A DNA stretch of 64,000 nucleotides from Paracoccus zeaxanthinifaciens ATCC 21588 (lineage in GTDB: Bacteria; Pseudomonadota; Alphaproteobacteria; Rhodobacterales; Rhodobacteraceae): NCBI RefSeq assembly GCF_000420145.1, contig NZ_ATUJ01000006.1, positions 1 to 64,000 on the forward strand, given 5' to 3'. The notes beneath the pieces were generated by a model. It saw nothing but the letters and a program-made list of their open reading frames with translations. It did no database searches and was not told the origin of the DNA. Numbering within the stretch: the stretch's first letter is position 1; each line of letters opens with the position of its first letter. The position numbers and the translations under genes are program-made. This document shows, piece after piece, positions 9,093-18,525 of the stretch.

Positions 9093-10018
9093 TGGCTGTT
9101 CTGCTGCTGGCCGAAGTCACCAATGGTGAACTGAACCGCGACGCGACCGGCAAGGCCGTCGCCGCCGTCAAGTCGCTTGGCGACGTGACCGTGCTGTGTG
9201 CAGGCGCAAGCGCGCGCGATGCGGGCGCCGAGGCTGCCAAGATCGACGGCGTCGCCAAGGTGCTGGTCGCCGAGGATGCGCGCTATGGTCACCGCCTGGC
9301 GGAACCGGCCGCCGCGCTGCTGGTGGCGCTTGCGGGCGATTACGACCATATCGCGGCCCCCGCCACGACCGATGCCAAGAACATCATGCCCCGCATCGCG
9401 GCGCTGCTGGATGTCATGGTCATCTCGGACGTGTCCGCCGTGATCGACGCCGACACGTTCGAGCGTCCGGTCTATGCCGGCAACGCGATCCAGACGGTGA
9501 AATCCGCCGATCCCAAGAAGGTGCTGACCATCCGCACCGCCAGCTTCGACGCCGCCGGCGAAGGCGCGGGCGCATCGGTCGAGGATGCGGCACTGGCCGA
9601 CGATCCGGCCCTGTCGTCCTGGGTCGCCGACGAGGTCGCCGAAAGCGACCGCCCCGAGCTGACCTCGGCCGGGCGCGTCGTCTCGGGCGGTCGCGGCGTC
9701 GGCTCGAAGGAGCAGTTCGAGATCATCGAGAAGCTGGCCGACAAGCTGGGCGCCGCCGTCGGCGCATCGCGCGCGGCGGTCGACTCGGGCTATGCCCCGA
9801 ACGACTGGCAGGTGGGTCAGACCGGCAAGGTCGTCGCCCCCGATCTGTATGTCGCCGTCGGCATCTCGGGTGCGATCCAGCACCTTGCGGGGATGAAGGA
9901 CAGCAAGGTCATCGTCGCGATCAACAAGGACGAGGAAGCGCCGATCTTCCAAGTTGCCGATTACGGCCTCGTGGGCGATCTGTTCGCAGTCGTTCCGGAA
10001 CTGACCGACAAGCTCTGA
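9092..10018 (+). CDS. etfA: Electron transfer flavoprotein alpha subunit
   Basis: A 308-residue EtfA that holds the FAD of the ETF heterodimer. The N-terminal domain begins [20 protein letters not shown]. The C-terminal FAD domain shows [33 protein letters not shown], the [16 protein letters not shown] signature and [20 protein letters not shown]. It overlaps etfB by the TGATG junction, so the subunits are translated together. A strong terminator follows at once, making etfBA a two-gene operon. Confidence 0.97.
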   Translation: MAVLLLAEVTNGELNRDATGKAVAAVKSLGDVTVLCAGASARDAGAEAAKIDGVAKVLVAEDARYGHRLAEPAAALLVALAGDYDHIAAPATTDAKNIMPRIAALLDVMVISDVSAVIDADTFERPVYAGNAIQTVKSADPKKVLTIRTASFDAAGEGAGASVEDAALADDPALSSWVADEVAESDRPELTSAGRVVSGGRGVGSKEQFEIIEKLADKLGAAVGASRAAVDSGYAPNDWQVGQTGKVVAPDLYVAVGISGAIQHLAGMKDSKVIVAINKDEEAPIFQVADYGLVGDLFAVVPELTDKL

Positions 10019-10040
10019 CCGCTTTTCGGACGAACGGTGA

Positions 10041-10066
10041 AACCGCCCCCGACCGGGGGCGGTTTT
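10041..10066 (+). terminator. Intrinsic terminator of etfBA
   Basis: A perfect 10-bp stem AACCGCCCCC / GGGGGCGGTT (10041-10050, 10055-10064) with loop GACC and a T tail, 22 nt after the etfA stop. Confidence 0.88.
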
Positions 10067-10126
10067 GCGTTGCGGCAACATGAAGCCCGCCCTATCGTCG
10101 CGGGCGCAAGGCGAAAGGTGGCACGA

Positions 10127-11002
10127 ATGAACATCCAGACCGTAGGCGTGATCGGCGCAGGCCAGATGGGCAACGGGATCGCCCATGTCTTCGCCCTGTC
10201 GGGTTACGAGGTCCTGCTGAACGACATCAGCCAGGAGGCCCTGAACTCGGCCCTGTCGCAGATCGACAAGAACCTGGAACGCCAAGTCTCGCGGGAAAAG
10301 ATCTCGGTCGAGGCGCGTGCGGCGGCGATGTCGCGGATCCGCACGACGATGAAGCTGGCCGATCTGGGCCAGACGGACCTGGTGATCGAGGCCGCCACCG
10401 AACGCGAAAGCGTCAAGCAGGCCATCTTCGAGGACCTGGTCCCGCACCTGAAGCCCGAGACGATCCTGACCTCGAACACCTCGTCGATCTCGATCACGCG
10501 CCTGGCCAGCCGCACCGATCGCCCCGAGAAGTTCATGGGCTTCCACTTCATGAACCCGGTCCCGATCATGCAGCTGGTCGAACTGATCCGCGGCATCGCC
10601 ACCGACGAGCCGACCTACAAGTCGCTGCTGGCGGTCGTCGAATCGCTTGGCAAGACCGCTGCCAGCGCCGAGGATTTCCCCGCCTTCATCGTCAACCGCA
10701 TCCTGATGCCGATGATCAACGAGGCCGTCTATACCCTGTACGAGGGGGTCGGTTCGGTCGACAGCATCGACAAGGCGATGAAGCTGGGCACGAACCATCC
10801 GATGGGTCCGCTGGAACTGGCCGACTTCATCGGCCTGGACACCTGCCTTGCGATCATGAACGTCCTGCATGACGGCTTGGCGGACACGAAGTACCGCCCC
10901 TGCCCGCTGCTGACCAAATATGTCGAGGCCGGGTGGCTGGGCCGCAAGACCGGGCGCGGCTTCTACGATTACCGGGGCGAGACGCCGGTCCCCACCCGCT
11001 GA
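10127..11002 (+). CDS. 3-hydroxybutyryl-CoA dehydrogenase
   Basis: A 291-residue NAD(P)-dependent 3-hydroxyacyl-CoA dehydrogenase (hbd/paaH/fadB2 family) that oxidises 3-hydroxybutyryl-CoA to acetoacetyl-CoA. It shows the Rossmann motif GAGQMGNGIAHVFA at the N-terminus, the catalytic His in MGFHFMNPVPIM, NRILMPMINEA, and GLDTCLAIMNVLHDGLAD near the C-terminus. The ATG at 10127 was chosen because the Rossmann strand begins directly after it; a longer frame adds 30 residues unlike the family. It is likely part of short-chain fatty acid or polyhydroxybutyrate metabolism. Confidence 0.93.
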   Translation: MNIQTVGVIGAGQMGNGIAHVFALSGYEVLLNDISQEALNSALSQIDKNLERQVSREKISVEARAAAMSRIRTTMKLADLGQTDLVIEAATERESVKQAIFEDLVPHLKPETILTSNTSSISITRLASRTDRPEKFMGFHFMNPVPIMQLVELIRGIATDEPTYKSLLAVVESLGKTAASAEDFPAFIVNRILMPMINEAVYTLYEGVGSVDSIDKAMKLGTNHPMGPLELADFIGLDTCLAIMNVLHDGLADTKYRPCPLLTKYVEAGWLGRKTGRGFYDYRGETPVPTR

Positions 11003-11039
11003 TGGCGGCGCGGGGCCGATGCGGCCCCGCCCCCGTCGC

Positions 11040-11447
11040 TTACGCGTCCTGCTTGGGACGGCGGCTTTCCATGAACTGATCGAACTCGGCCTTGTCCTTG
11101 GCCTCGCGCAGCCTTTCGAGGAAGCCCATGAATTCGGCATGCTCGTCCTCGAGGCGCTTCAGCGTCTGTTCGCGATAGGCGTCGAAGGCGCTGTTGCCGG
11201 TCGGCGATGCGACGTTGCGGGGGCTGCGGGTCGAGTGTTTGCTGCATCCGAACATGCGATTGCTCCAGATCATGTAGGTCAGAAGGGCAAGGCCCGCGGG
11301 CCAGAAAGCGATGAAGCCAAGGACCATCGCCGCGATCCATGCAAGGCGTCCCCTTGCATCCAGCCAGTCCCGCCCGCGGGCCAGGGCCTCGGCCAGCCGC
11401 GATTGCGACCTCGGGGCTGCGTGATGTGCCAAGGTGGCGGTTTCCAT
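11040..11447 (-). CDS. DUF2852 membrane protein
   Basis: A 135-residue protein of the alphaproteobacterial DUF2852 family, function unknown. One or two hydrophobic helices lie at about residues 35-62 (LAWIAAMVLGFIAFWPAGLA and LTYMIW). A charged coiled-coil-like C-terminal half follows (AYREQTLKRLEDEHAEFMGF, LERLREAKDKAEFDQFMESR). The ATG has GGAGGA at 4-5 nt. A palindrome sits 12 nt upstream of the start, in an unusually AT-rich gap behind a TetR gene, so TetR control is likely (inferred). Confidence 0.85.
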   Translation of the reverse strand: METATLAHHAAPRSQSRLAEALARGRDWLDARGRLAWIAAMVLGFIAFWPAGLALLTYMIWSNRMFGCSKHSTRSPRNVASPTGNSAFDAYREQTLKRLEDEHAEFMGFLERLREAKDKAEFDQFMESRRPKQDA

Positions 11448-11458
11448 GTCGTCCTCCG

Positions 11459-11483
11459 ATGTTAATGTTAATTACATTTACAT
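11459..11483 (-). promoter_or_regulatory. AT-rich inverted repeat, probable TetR-type operator
   Basis: Arms ATGTTAATGT (11459-11468) and ACATTTACAT (11474-11483), matching at 9 of 10 positions around the spacer TAATT. It lies between the tetR stop and the DUF2852 start, overlapping the expected promoter and leader. Its AT content stands out sharply against the GC-rich surroundings. Confidence 0.6.
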
Positions 11484-11529
11484 AGATGGGAGGCCGAAGC
11501 CGGGGATCAAGATCCCGGCTGCCGATTTT

Positions 11530-12144
11530 TCACGAAGGGATCAGGCCAAGCCCGCGGAGATAGATGATCGCCCCGCTTTCCAGCATCTCGGAGGGGGCCA
11601 CCGGGCTGCGGCCGCCGGGTTTCCCGCGAGAGAACAGCTCGACCACGCCGTGGCTCATGGCCCAGACGTGGTTCGCGACCATGCGGGCGGGCGGGCGGTT
11701 GCCCTCGGGCAGGCGCTGCGCCAAGGCGTCGGCCGCCGCGACCAGAACGCCCTGCGCGCGTTCGGATGCGGATGCCAGTTCGGCATTGCCCGCGATCGAG
11801 ATCCCGCTTTCGAACATGGCCATGTAGAAGCCGGGCCGGTCCGAGGCGAAATCGAGATAGGCCTGCCCCATGCGCAGGAAGGCGGTCAGGGGCTGCGGGG
11901 CACCGCCGTCGAAGGCGCGTTCCAGCCGCAGGGCGAATTCCTCGAAGCCCTGGCGGGCGACCTCTTCCAGCAGGTCCTCGCGGTTCTTGAAATGGCGATA
12001 GGGGGCGGCGGCCGAGACGCCCGCGCGGCGCGCAGCCTCGGTCAGGGTGAATGCCTGCGGGCCCTGCGCCTCGACCAGCGCGGCGGTCGCATCGACCAGC
12101 GCCTGTCGCAGATTGCCGTGGTGATAGGTCTTGCGGTCGGCCAA
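11530..12144 (-). CDS. TetR/AcrR family transcriptional regulator
   Basis: A 204-residue one-component repressor. The N-terminal helix-turn-helix domain reads YHHGNLRQALVDATAALVEA then FTLTEAARRAGVSAAAPYRH. The ligand domain is of the TetR_C_13/WHG type (YLDFASDRPGFYMAMFES, NHVWAMSHGVVELFSRGK). It starts 10 nt after the ptsH stop and so may be cotranscribed with the PTS genes. The nearest candidate target is the palindrome in front of the DUF2852 gene immediately downstream. The ligand is unknown. Confidence 0.88.
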   Translation of the reverse strand: MADRKTYHHGNLRQALVDATAALVEAQGPQAFTLTEAARRAGVSAAAPYRHFKNREDLLEEVARQGFEEFALRLERAFDGGAPQPLTAFLRMGQAYLDFASDRPGFYMAMFESGISIAGNAELASASERAQGVLVAAADALAQRLPEGNRPPARMVANHVWAMSHGVVELFSRGKPGGRSPVAPSEMLESGAIIYLRGLGLIPS

Positions 12145-12154
12145 GGCGCGGCCC

Positions 12155-12433
12155 TTACATGCCTTCGCCGAAATAATCCGCGACCAGTCGCGACAGGGCG
12201 TCCGACAGTTCCTGCGCCTGCGCGCCGGTGGTGGTCACGCGGATCTGGCTGCCGCGCGGCGCGGTCAGCATCAGCAGGCCCATGATGCTGTCGCCCGATA
12301 CCGACATGCCGTCCTTCTCGACGGTGGCCTGCGCATCGAAGCTTTCGACCACGTCCACGAATTTCGCACTGGCCCGCGCATGCAGGCCCTTCACGTTGAT
12401 GATCTCCAGGTCCTTGGTGACGGTTCCGCTCAT
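12155..12433 (-). CDS. ptsH: Phosphocarrier protein HPr
   Basis: A 92-residue HPr. The phosphoryl-accepting histidine is His18 in KGLHARASAKF. The regulatory serine is Ser49 in GDSIMGLLML, the site used by HPr kinase, encoded upstream in the same run. It overlaps the EIIA(Man) gene by 4 bp (ATGA). No membrane sugar permease of the PTS is nearby, as is usual for alphaproteobacteria, where this branch regulates carbon metabolism rather than sugar uptake. Confidence 0.95.
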   Translation of the reverse strand: MSGTVTKDLEIINVKGLHARASAKFVDVVESFDAQATVEKDGMSVSGDSIMGLLMLTAPRGSQIRVTTTGAQAQELSDALSRLVADYFGEGM

Positions 12434-12855
12434 CCCAGGTGACGCCTCGCGCTTCCGATCGCCGCCTCGGGGGGGACGTTGTAGCTGTTGATGTACTTGC
12501 GCCCGGCTTCCTTGGCGAAGGCCACCGCATCGCCGACGCGCAGGTGGCGCGACTTGGCCAGCTTCACCAGCATCGGCAGGTTCGCACCATAGAGGATGGT
12601 GCGGTCCTGAACCGCGCAGGCCGGCAGCGACAGGTTCGACGGCGATCCGCCGAACAGGTCGGTGACCAGCACCACCCCGTCGCCCAGATCGACCGCATCG
12701 GCCGCGGCCTTGATCTCGGCCGTCTTGGCCGCGCGGTCGTGATCATCCTCGATCGCGACGGCAGCGATGCCTTTCTGAGGCCCCACGACATGTTCGACCG
12801 CGGAAAGATATTCCCGGGCCAATCCGCCATGTGCCACGATGACAATTCCGATCAA
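12430..12855 (-). CDS. PTS EIIA component, mannose (Man) type
   Basis: A 141-residue EIIA(Man)-type protein (MIGIVIVAHGGLAREYLSAV) with the active His9 in VAHGG. Further family features are the VLVTDLFGGSPSN motif and NLPMLVKL. It accepts phosphate from HPr-His-P. There are no EIIB/EIIC partners here, so it probably acts as a regulatory output. It is translationally coupled to ptsH by a 4-bp overlap and lies 25 nt after the rapZ stop. It is called manX or ptsL in related genomes. Confidence 0.93.
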   Translation of the reverse strand: MIGIVIVAHGGLAREYLSAVEHVVGPQKGIAAVAIEDDHDRAAKTAEIKAAADAVDLGDGVVLVTDLFGGSPSNLSLPACAVQDRTILYGANLPMLVKLAKSRHLRVGDAVAFAKEAGRKYINSYNVPPEAAIGSARRHLG

Positions 12856-12880
12856 CGCGCCTCACCAGGTTCATGCATCG

Positions 12881-13831
12881 TCACTGCGCCTGCACCTTGT
12901 CCGGATCTGCCGCGCCGTTGGGCTGGGCATCCGATCCGCCGTGCAGCGTCGCCATACGACGCTCAAGCTCTCTGTGTCTTATTGACACCGGCCAGCCACC
13001 ATCCGCAAGCGCAAGCGCCATCTTTTCCACCATTGTGACCGAACGATGTTTCCCCCCGGTGCATCCGAAACCCACGGAAAGATGGGATTTCCCCTCTTCC
13101 ATGTGCGCGGGCAGCAGGAATTCCACCAATTCGCGAGTGCGGGCGAAGAACTCGGCGAATCGCGGATCGGCGGCGACATGATCCTGGACGGCCTGCTGCC
13201 GGCCATCCATCGGGCGCAACGCGGGTTCCCAGTGCGGGTTGGCCAGGAAGCGGCAGTCGAACATCAGGTCCAGCCCGCGCGGGACGCCACGCTTGTAGCT
13301 GAAGGAATGCAGCGACACGCTGAGCCGCACGGCGCTTGCGCCCCCGAACCAACGCGTCAGCTCGGCCTTGAGGTCGTGCGGCGACAGTTCCGAGGTATCG
13401 ACCAGCACATCCGCACGGCTGCGGATCGGCCCCAGCAGATCGATCTCGGCCTCGACGCCCGCATTGGGCGAACTGTCCGGGCTGAGGGGGTGGCGCCTGC
13501 GGGTCTCGTTGTAGCGGCGCACAAGCACCTCGGGCGCCGAGTCGAGATAGAGCACCTCGATCGCGAAATCCGGCCGTCGCGTCAGCCGGTCGATCAGCTC
13601 GATCACGTTCGAGGCCGAGAAATCGCGATTGCGCACATCGAGGCCCAGGGCCAGAGGCTCGGGCCGCGCGGGGCCGTCCAGAAGGCGTGGAATCAGCGAC
13701 AGCGGCAGGTTGTCGATGGCCTCGAAGCCCAGATCCTCGAGGACGTTGATCGCGGTGGACCTGCCCGCCCCGGACGGGCCGGTGACCAGCACCAGCCTCT
13801 GAATGTCGGTATCGCCCTGCTGCTCGGTCAC
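12881..13831 (-). CDS. rapZ: RapZ family nucleotide-binding protein (RNase adapter)
   Basis: A 316-residue P-loop protein of the RapZ/YvcJ family. The Walker A is GPSGAGRST (residues 18-26), with Arg where most P-loops have Lys. The Walker B-like strand is [20 protein letters not shown], and the C-terminal domain has [20 protein letters not shown] and [13 protein letters not shown]. In E. coli RapZ delivers a small RNA to RNase E in glucosamine-6-phosphate control; its role in alphaproteobacteria is less defined. It lies between hprK (22-nt gap) and EIIA(Man), in a conserved regulatory PTS cluster. Confidence 0.93.
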   Translation of the reverse strand: MTEQQGDTDIQRLVLVTGPSGAGRSTAINVLEDLGFEAIDNLPLSLIPRLLDGPARPEPLALGLDVRNRDFSASNVIELIDRLTRRPDFAIEVLYLDSAPEVLVRRYNETRRRHPLSPDSSPNAGVEAEIDLLGPIRSRADVLVDTSELSPHDLKAELTRWFGGASAVRLSVSLHSFSYKRGVPRGLDLMFDCRFLANPHWEPALRPMDGRQQAVQDHVAADPRFAEFFARTRELVEFLLPAHMEEGKSHLSVGFGCTGGKHRSVTMVEKMALALADGGWPVSIRHRELERRMATLHGGSDAQPNGAADPDKVQAQ

Positions 13832-13853
13832 GGGAACCCCCTTGGCGGGGGCA

Positions 13854-14273
13854 TCAGTGAACCCTGCCCCCCAACATCAACTGCCGCAATGCAGCGTGAA
13901 GATGTGGCCGCCACGGCCCCGATACAAGCGAAACCGTCACCCCCATCCATTCGACCGAACCCGGTTGTGGCAGTCGTGCCGACGCAGCGGCCCCCAGGTC
14001 GCAGGCCCATGCCACGGGGACGGGGCCGTATTCGCGCGCGCCAAGGATGCCGATGCCGCGGGCCTCGATCCGCCCGGCCAGGGCCTGCGGGACGCTGGCG
14101 ATCAGTGCATCCCCCTGCCGCGCAAGGTCGGTCCGGTCATCCGCGACCAGCACCGCCCCCGTGGCCATCAGCTCCAGCGCCAGGGTGCTCTTGCCCGCGC
14201 CGGACGGCCCGAGGATCACCAGCCCCCGCCCCTCGATGGCCACCGTCGTCGCGTGAAGCTGCACCCGAATCAC
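13854..14273 (-). CDS. hprK: HPr kinase/phosphorylase, short alphaproteobacterial form
   Basis: A 139-residue protein corresponding only to the catalytic C-terminal domain of HprK; firmicute enzymes are about 310 residues. The P-loop is GPSGAGKST (residues 22-30), VADDRTDL contains the conserved acidic pair, and IEARGIGIL is the HprK signature. It phosphorylates and dephosphorylates the regulatory Ser of HPr, encoded three genes downstream. It heads the minus-strand run hprK-rapZ-EIIA-ptsH-tetR and is divergent from pckA. Confidence 0.92.
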   Translation of the reverse strand: MIRVQLHATTVAIEGRGLVILGPSGAGKSTLALELMATGAVLVADDRTDLARQGDALIASVPQALAGRIEARGIGILGAREYGPVPVAWACDLGAAASARLPQPGSVEWMGVTVSLVSGPWRPHLHAALRQLMLGGRVH

Positions 14274-14365
14274 CCCTGCCCGATTTCGCTGCCCGCAGAT
14301 TGCACGATCCGCAGGTTGGACCGCCAGATCGGGGGCGAATCTGCCTTGTTGGCGATAACATTTAC

Positions 14366-14392
14366 TGTTGCCGCTAACGGTTAGCGCTGCCC
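14366..14392. promoter_or_regulatory. Palindromic operator region between hprK and pckA
   Basis: A perfect 15-bp palindrome CGCTAAC-G-GTTAGCG spans 14372-14386. It can also be read as two overlapping LacI-type sites, TGTTGCCGCTAACG (14366-14379) and GGTTAGCGCTGCCC (14379-14392), each resembling the GTTAGCGCTAAC class of operator. It lies about 90 nt upstream of the pckA ATG and a similar distance from hprK. A LacI-family carbon regulator of the CceR type is a plausible ligand (inferred). Confidence 0.5.
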
Positions 14393-14482
14393 GGTTTCGC
14401 GCGATTCAACCGCTGCTATAGCCGATTGAAGGGGATCACCCCCTGCCACAGACCCGAACCCTCATACCGGAGCCAGAGGAAC

Positions 14483-16078
<1,596 letters not shown>

Positions 16079-16096
16079 TCGCGACGCCGCGAAACG

Positions 16097-16127
16097 GAAA
16101 GGGCCGCGTCATCGACGCGGCCCTTTC
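16097..16127. terminator. Bidirectional terminator (pckA / argF)
   Basis: A perfect 14-bp stem GAAAGGGCCGCGTC / GACGCGGCCCTTTC (16097-16110, 16114-16127) with a 3-nt loop, between the convergent pckA and argF genes. Confidence 0.8.
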
Positions 16128-16166
16128 GCATGTCTTCGGCGGACCGCAGGTCCGCCGTCATCCGGA

Positions 16167-17093
16167 TCACAGGCCGAGGCAATGCCGCATGATGGCCTTC
16201 TGCGCATGCAGACGGTTCTCGGCCTCGTCGAAGATCACGGAATGCGGCCCGTCCATCACCTCGCTCGTGGCCTCGTCGTCACGATGCGCGGGCAGGCAGT
16301 GCATGAACAGCGAATCCGGCTTGGCGCGCGACATCAGGTCGGAATTCACCTGGTACCCGCGCAGCTGGTTGTGCCGGCGTTCCTTGGCGGATTGGGGATC
16401 GTGCATGCTGACCCAGGTGTCGGTGACCACCAGGTCCGCGCCCTCGACCGCCTTGTAGGGGTCGCGCTCGATCGTGATCGGACGACCCATCGCGGCCGCA
16501 TATTCCATCCACTCGGGTTCCGGGTCCAACGTCTTCGGACCAGTGAAGGTCAGGTCGAACCCGAACTGCCCCGCCGCATGGGCAAAGCTGGCGAAGACGT
16601 TGTTGCCGTCGCCCGACCAGACCACCTTGCGCCCCGCGATGGGGCCGCGATGTTCTTCGAAGGTCATGATGTCGGCCATGATCTGACAGGGATGGGTGCG
16701 GTTCGTCAGCCCGTTGATGACCGGCACCGTGGCGTGTTCCGCCATCTCCAGCAGGGTCGCTTCCTCGAAGGTGCGGATCATGATCAGATCGACATAGCGC
16801 GACAGCACGCGGGCCGTGTCCGCGATCGTCTCGCCATGGCCCAGCTGCATCTCGGACCCCGACAGCACCATCGTCTGCCCGCCCATCTGTCGCACGCCCA
16901 CGTCGAAGCTGACGCGCGTCCGGGTCGAGGGCTTCTCGAAGATCAGCGCGACCATGCGACCGGCCAGAGGCTGATCGTCGTCGGGCATGCCCTTGGGTCG
17001 GTCGTTGCGGGCGATCTTCATGGCGCGGGCATTGTCGATGATGCCCCGCAGCTGATCGGCTTCGGTCTTATGGATATCGAGGAAATGCGTCAT
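16167..17093 (-). CDS. argF: Ornithine carbamoyltransferase
   Basis: A 308-residue OTCase that makes citrulline from ornithine and carbamoyl phosphate in arginine synthesis. The motifs are [12 protein letters not shown] (carbamoyl-phosphate binding), [17 protein letters not shown] and [14 protein letters not shown] chose the ATG at 17093 (MTHFLDIHK); an in-frame TTG five codons upstream at 17108 is less likely. It lies 102 nt downstream of argD on the same strand, with a hairpin and A-run between them that could attenuate readthrough. Confidence 0.96.
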   Translation of the reverse strand: MTHFLDIHKTEADQLRGIIDNARAMKIARNDRPKGMPDDDQPLAGRMVALIFEKPSTRTRVSFDVGVRQMGGQTMVLSGSEMQLGHGETIADTARVLSRYVDLIMIRTFEEATLLEMAEHATVPVINGLTNRTHPCQIMADIMTFEEHRGPIAGRKVVWSGDGNNVFASFAHAAGQFGFDLTFTGPKTLDPEPEWMEYAAAMGRPITIERDPYKAVEGADLVVTDTWVSMHDPQSAKERRHNQLRGYQVNSDLMSRAKPDSLFMHCLPAHRDDEATSEVMDGPHSVIFDEAENRLHAQKAIMRHCLGL

Positions 17094-17162
17094 GGGTCTG
17101 TCTTTCAACGGGTTTCCGCCAGCAAGCCCCGCCGACCCCGCGGGGTCAAGGGCGCTGGCGGG

Positions 17163-17182
17163 AAAAATGGGGCCGCAGCCCC
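17163..17182 (-). terminator. Weak intrinsic terminator between argD and argF
   Basis: On the minus strand GGGGC-TGCG-GCCCC is followed by ATTTTT (stem 17182-17169, T-run 17167-17163). The stem is only 5 bp, so partial readthrough into argF is expected. Confidence 0.45.
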
Positions 17183-17195
17183 TTCGCGGGCCGGT

Positions 17196-18368
17196 TCAGC
17201 CTGCCAGGCGGGCCGCGGCACGATCCAGCCGCTGGACGGCCTCGGCGATATCCTCGTCGCCGATGTTCAGCGGCGGCAGCAGGCGCAGCGTGCTGTCTGC
17301 GGCGGGCACCGTCAGGATCCCCTCGTCATAGCCCGCACGGACCAGGTCGGCAGGCGCGGCCTTGCATTTCAGGCCCAGCATCAGGCCCTGCCCGCGCACC
17401 CCCTCGAAGATGTCGGGATGCGAGGCGACCAGCCCCTCCAGCTTCTGGCGGAACAGCGCGCCCTTGCGGTTCACCTCGGCCAGGAAATCGGGATCGGCCA
17501 CGATCTCCATGACGCGGCAGCCGACGGCGCAGGCCAGCGGGTTGCCGCCATAGGTCGAACCATGCGTGCCCGCGACCATCCCCGCCGCAGCGGCCTCGGT
17601 CGCCAGCACCGCGCCCAGGGGGAAGCCCCCGCCGATGCCCTTGGCGACCATCATCACGTCGGGGGTGACGCCCGCATATTCATGCGCGAACAGCCGGCCC
17701 GTCCGACCCACGCCGCACTGAACCTCGTCCAGGACCAGCAGCGCGCCGGTCCGGTCGCAGATCTCGCGGATGCGGCGCAGATCCTCGTCCGCGATCGGGC
17801 GGATGCCGCCCTCGCCCTGCAGGGGTTCCAGCATCACGGCGGCGGTGCGGTCCGTCACCGCGGCCTCCAGCGCGTCGATATCGCCCCAGGGCAGCGTGCG
17901 GAAGCCGGGCATCAGCGGCCCGAAGCCCTTGACCATCTTCTCGGCCCCGGATGCGGCGATGGCACCGGTGGAACGCCCGTGGAAGGCACCCTCGAAGGTG
18001 ATGATCTCGATCCGGTCGGGATCGCCCGCGTGGTCCCAGAACTTGCGGACCATCTTGATCGCAAGCTCGGCGGCCTCGGTGCCGGAATTGGTGAAGAACA
18101 CCGTATCGGCAAAGGTGGCATCGACCAGCATTCCCGCCAGCCGTTCCTGCTGCGGGATCTGGTACAGGTTCGACACATGCCAGATCCGGCCCGCCTGTTC
18201 GGTCAACGCGGCGACAAGGTCGGGGTTCGCATGGCCCAGCACGTTGACCGCGATGCCCGCACCCAGGTCCAGGTATCGGCGGCCGTCCGACGCGATGGCC
18301 CAGGCACCCTCGCCCCGTTCGAACGACAGGGGGGCACGGTTATAGGTCGGCAGGACATGCGGGATCAT
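17196..18368 (-). CDS. argD: Acetylornithine aminotransferase
   Basis: A 390-residue class III PLP-dependent aminotransferase that converts N-acetylglutamate semialdehyde to N-acetylornithine. Family features are LGAGIAVNVLGHANP, NSGTEAAELAIKM, TFEGAFHGRS, the cofactor Asp in VLDEVQCGVGRTG and the PLP-binding Lys in MMVAKGIGGGFPLGA. The ATG at 18368 (MIPHVLPTY) follows GAAGG. A longer open frame upstream adds 50 unrelated residues and was rejected. It is followed by argF, giving consecutive steps of arginine synthesis. Confidence 0.95.
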   Translation of the reverse strand: MIPHVLPTYNRAPLSFERGEGAWAIASDGRRYLDLGAGIAVNVLGHANPDLVAALTEQAGRIWHVSNLYQIPQQERLAGMLVDATFADTVFFTNSGTEAAELAIKMVRKFWDHAGDPDRIEIITFEGAFHGRSTGAIAASGAEKMVKGFGPLMPGFRTLPWGDIDALEAAVTDRTAAVMLEPLQGEGGIRPIADEDLRRIREICDRTGALLVLDEVQCGVGRTGRLFAHEYAGVTPDVMMVAKGIGGGFPLGAVLATEAAAAGMVAGTHGSTYGGNPLACAVGCRVMEIVADPDFLAEVNRKGALFRQKLEGLVASHPDIFEGVRGQGLMLGLKCKAAPADLVRAGYDEGILTVPAADSTLRLLPPLNIGDEDIAEAVQRLDRAAARLAG

Positions 18369-18525
18369 GGGACTGAACCTTCGAGATATCGGGAATGTGG
18401 ACAGAACAGGCGAAAGGGGATGCCGACCGTAAGGTCGCATCAGCGTCGGATGATACGGGCGCGTCGCATGCTCATGGCGGGGAAGATGCGCGCAGACGGC
18501 CCCGCGCGCAAGCCTCAAATGCCCC

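Noticed and set aside
17093..17108. Upstream TTG start for argF (five extra residues)
   Set aside because: The ATG at 17093 matches the usual N-terminus of this family; the TTG has no clear ribosome-binding site.
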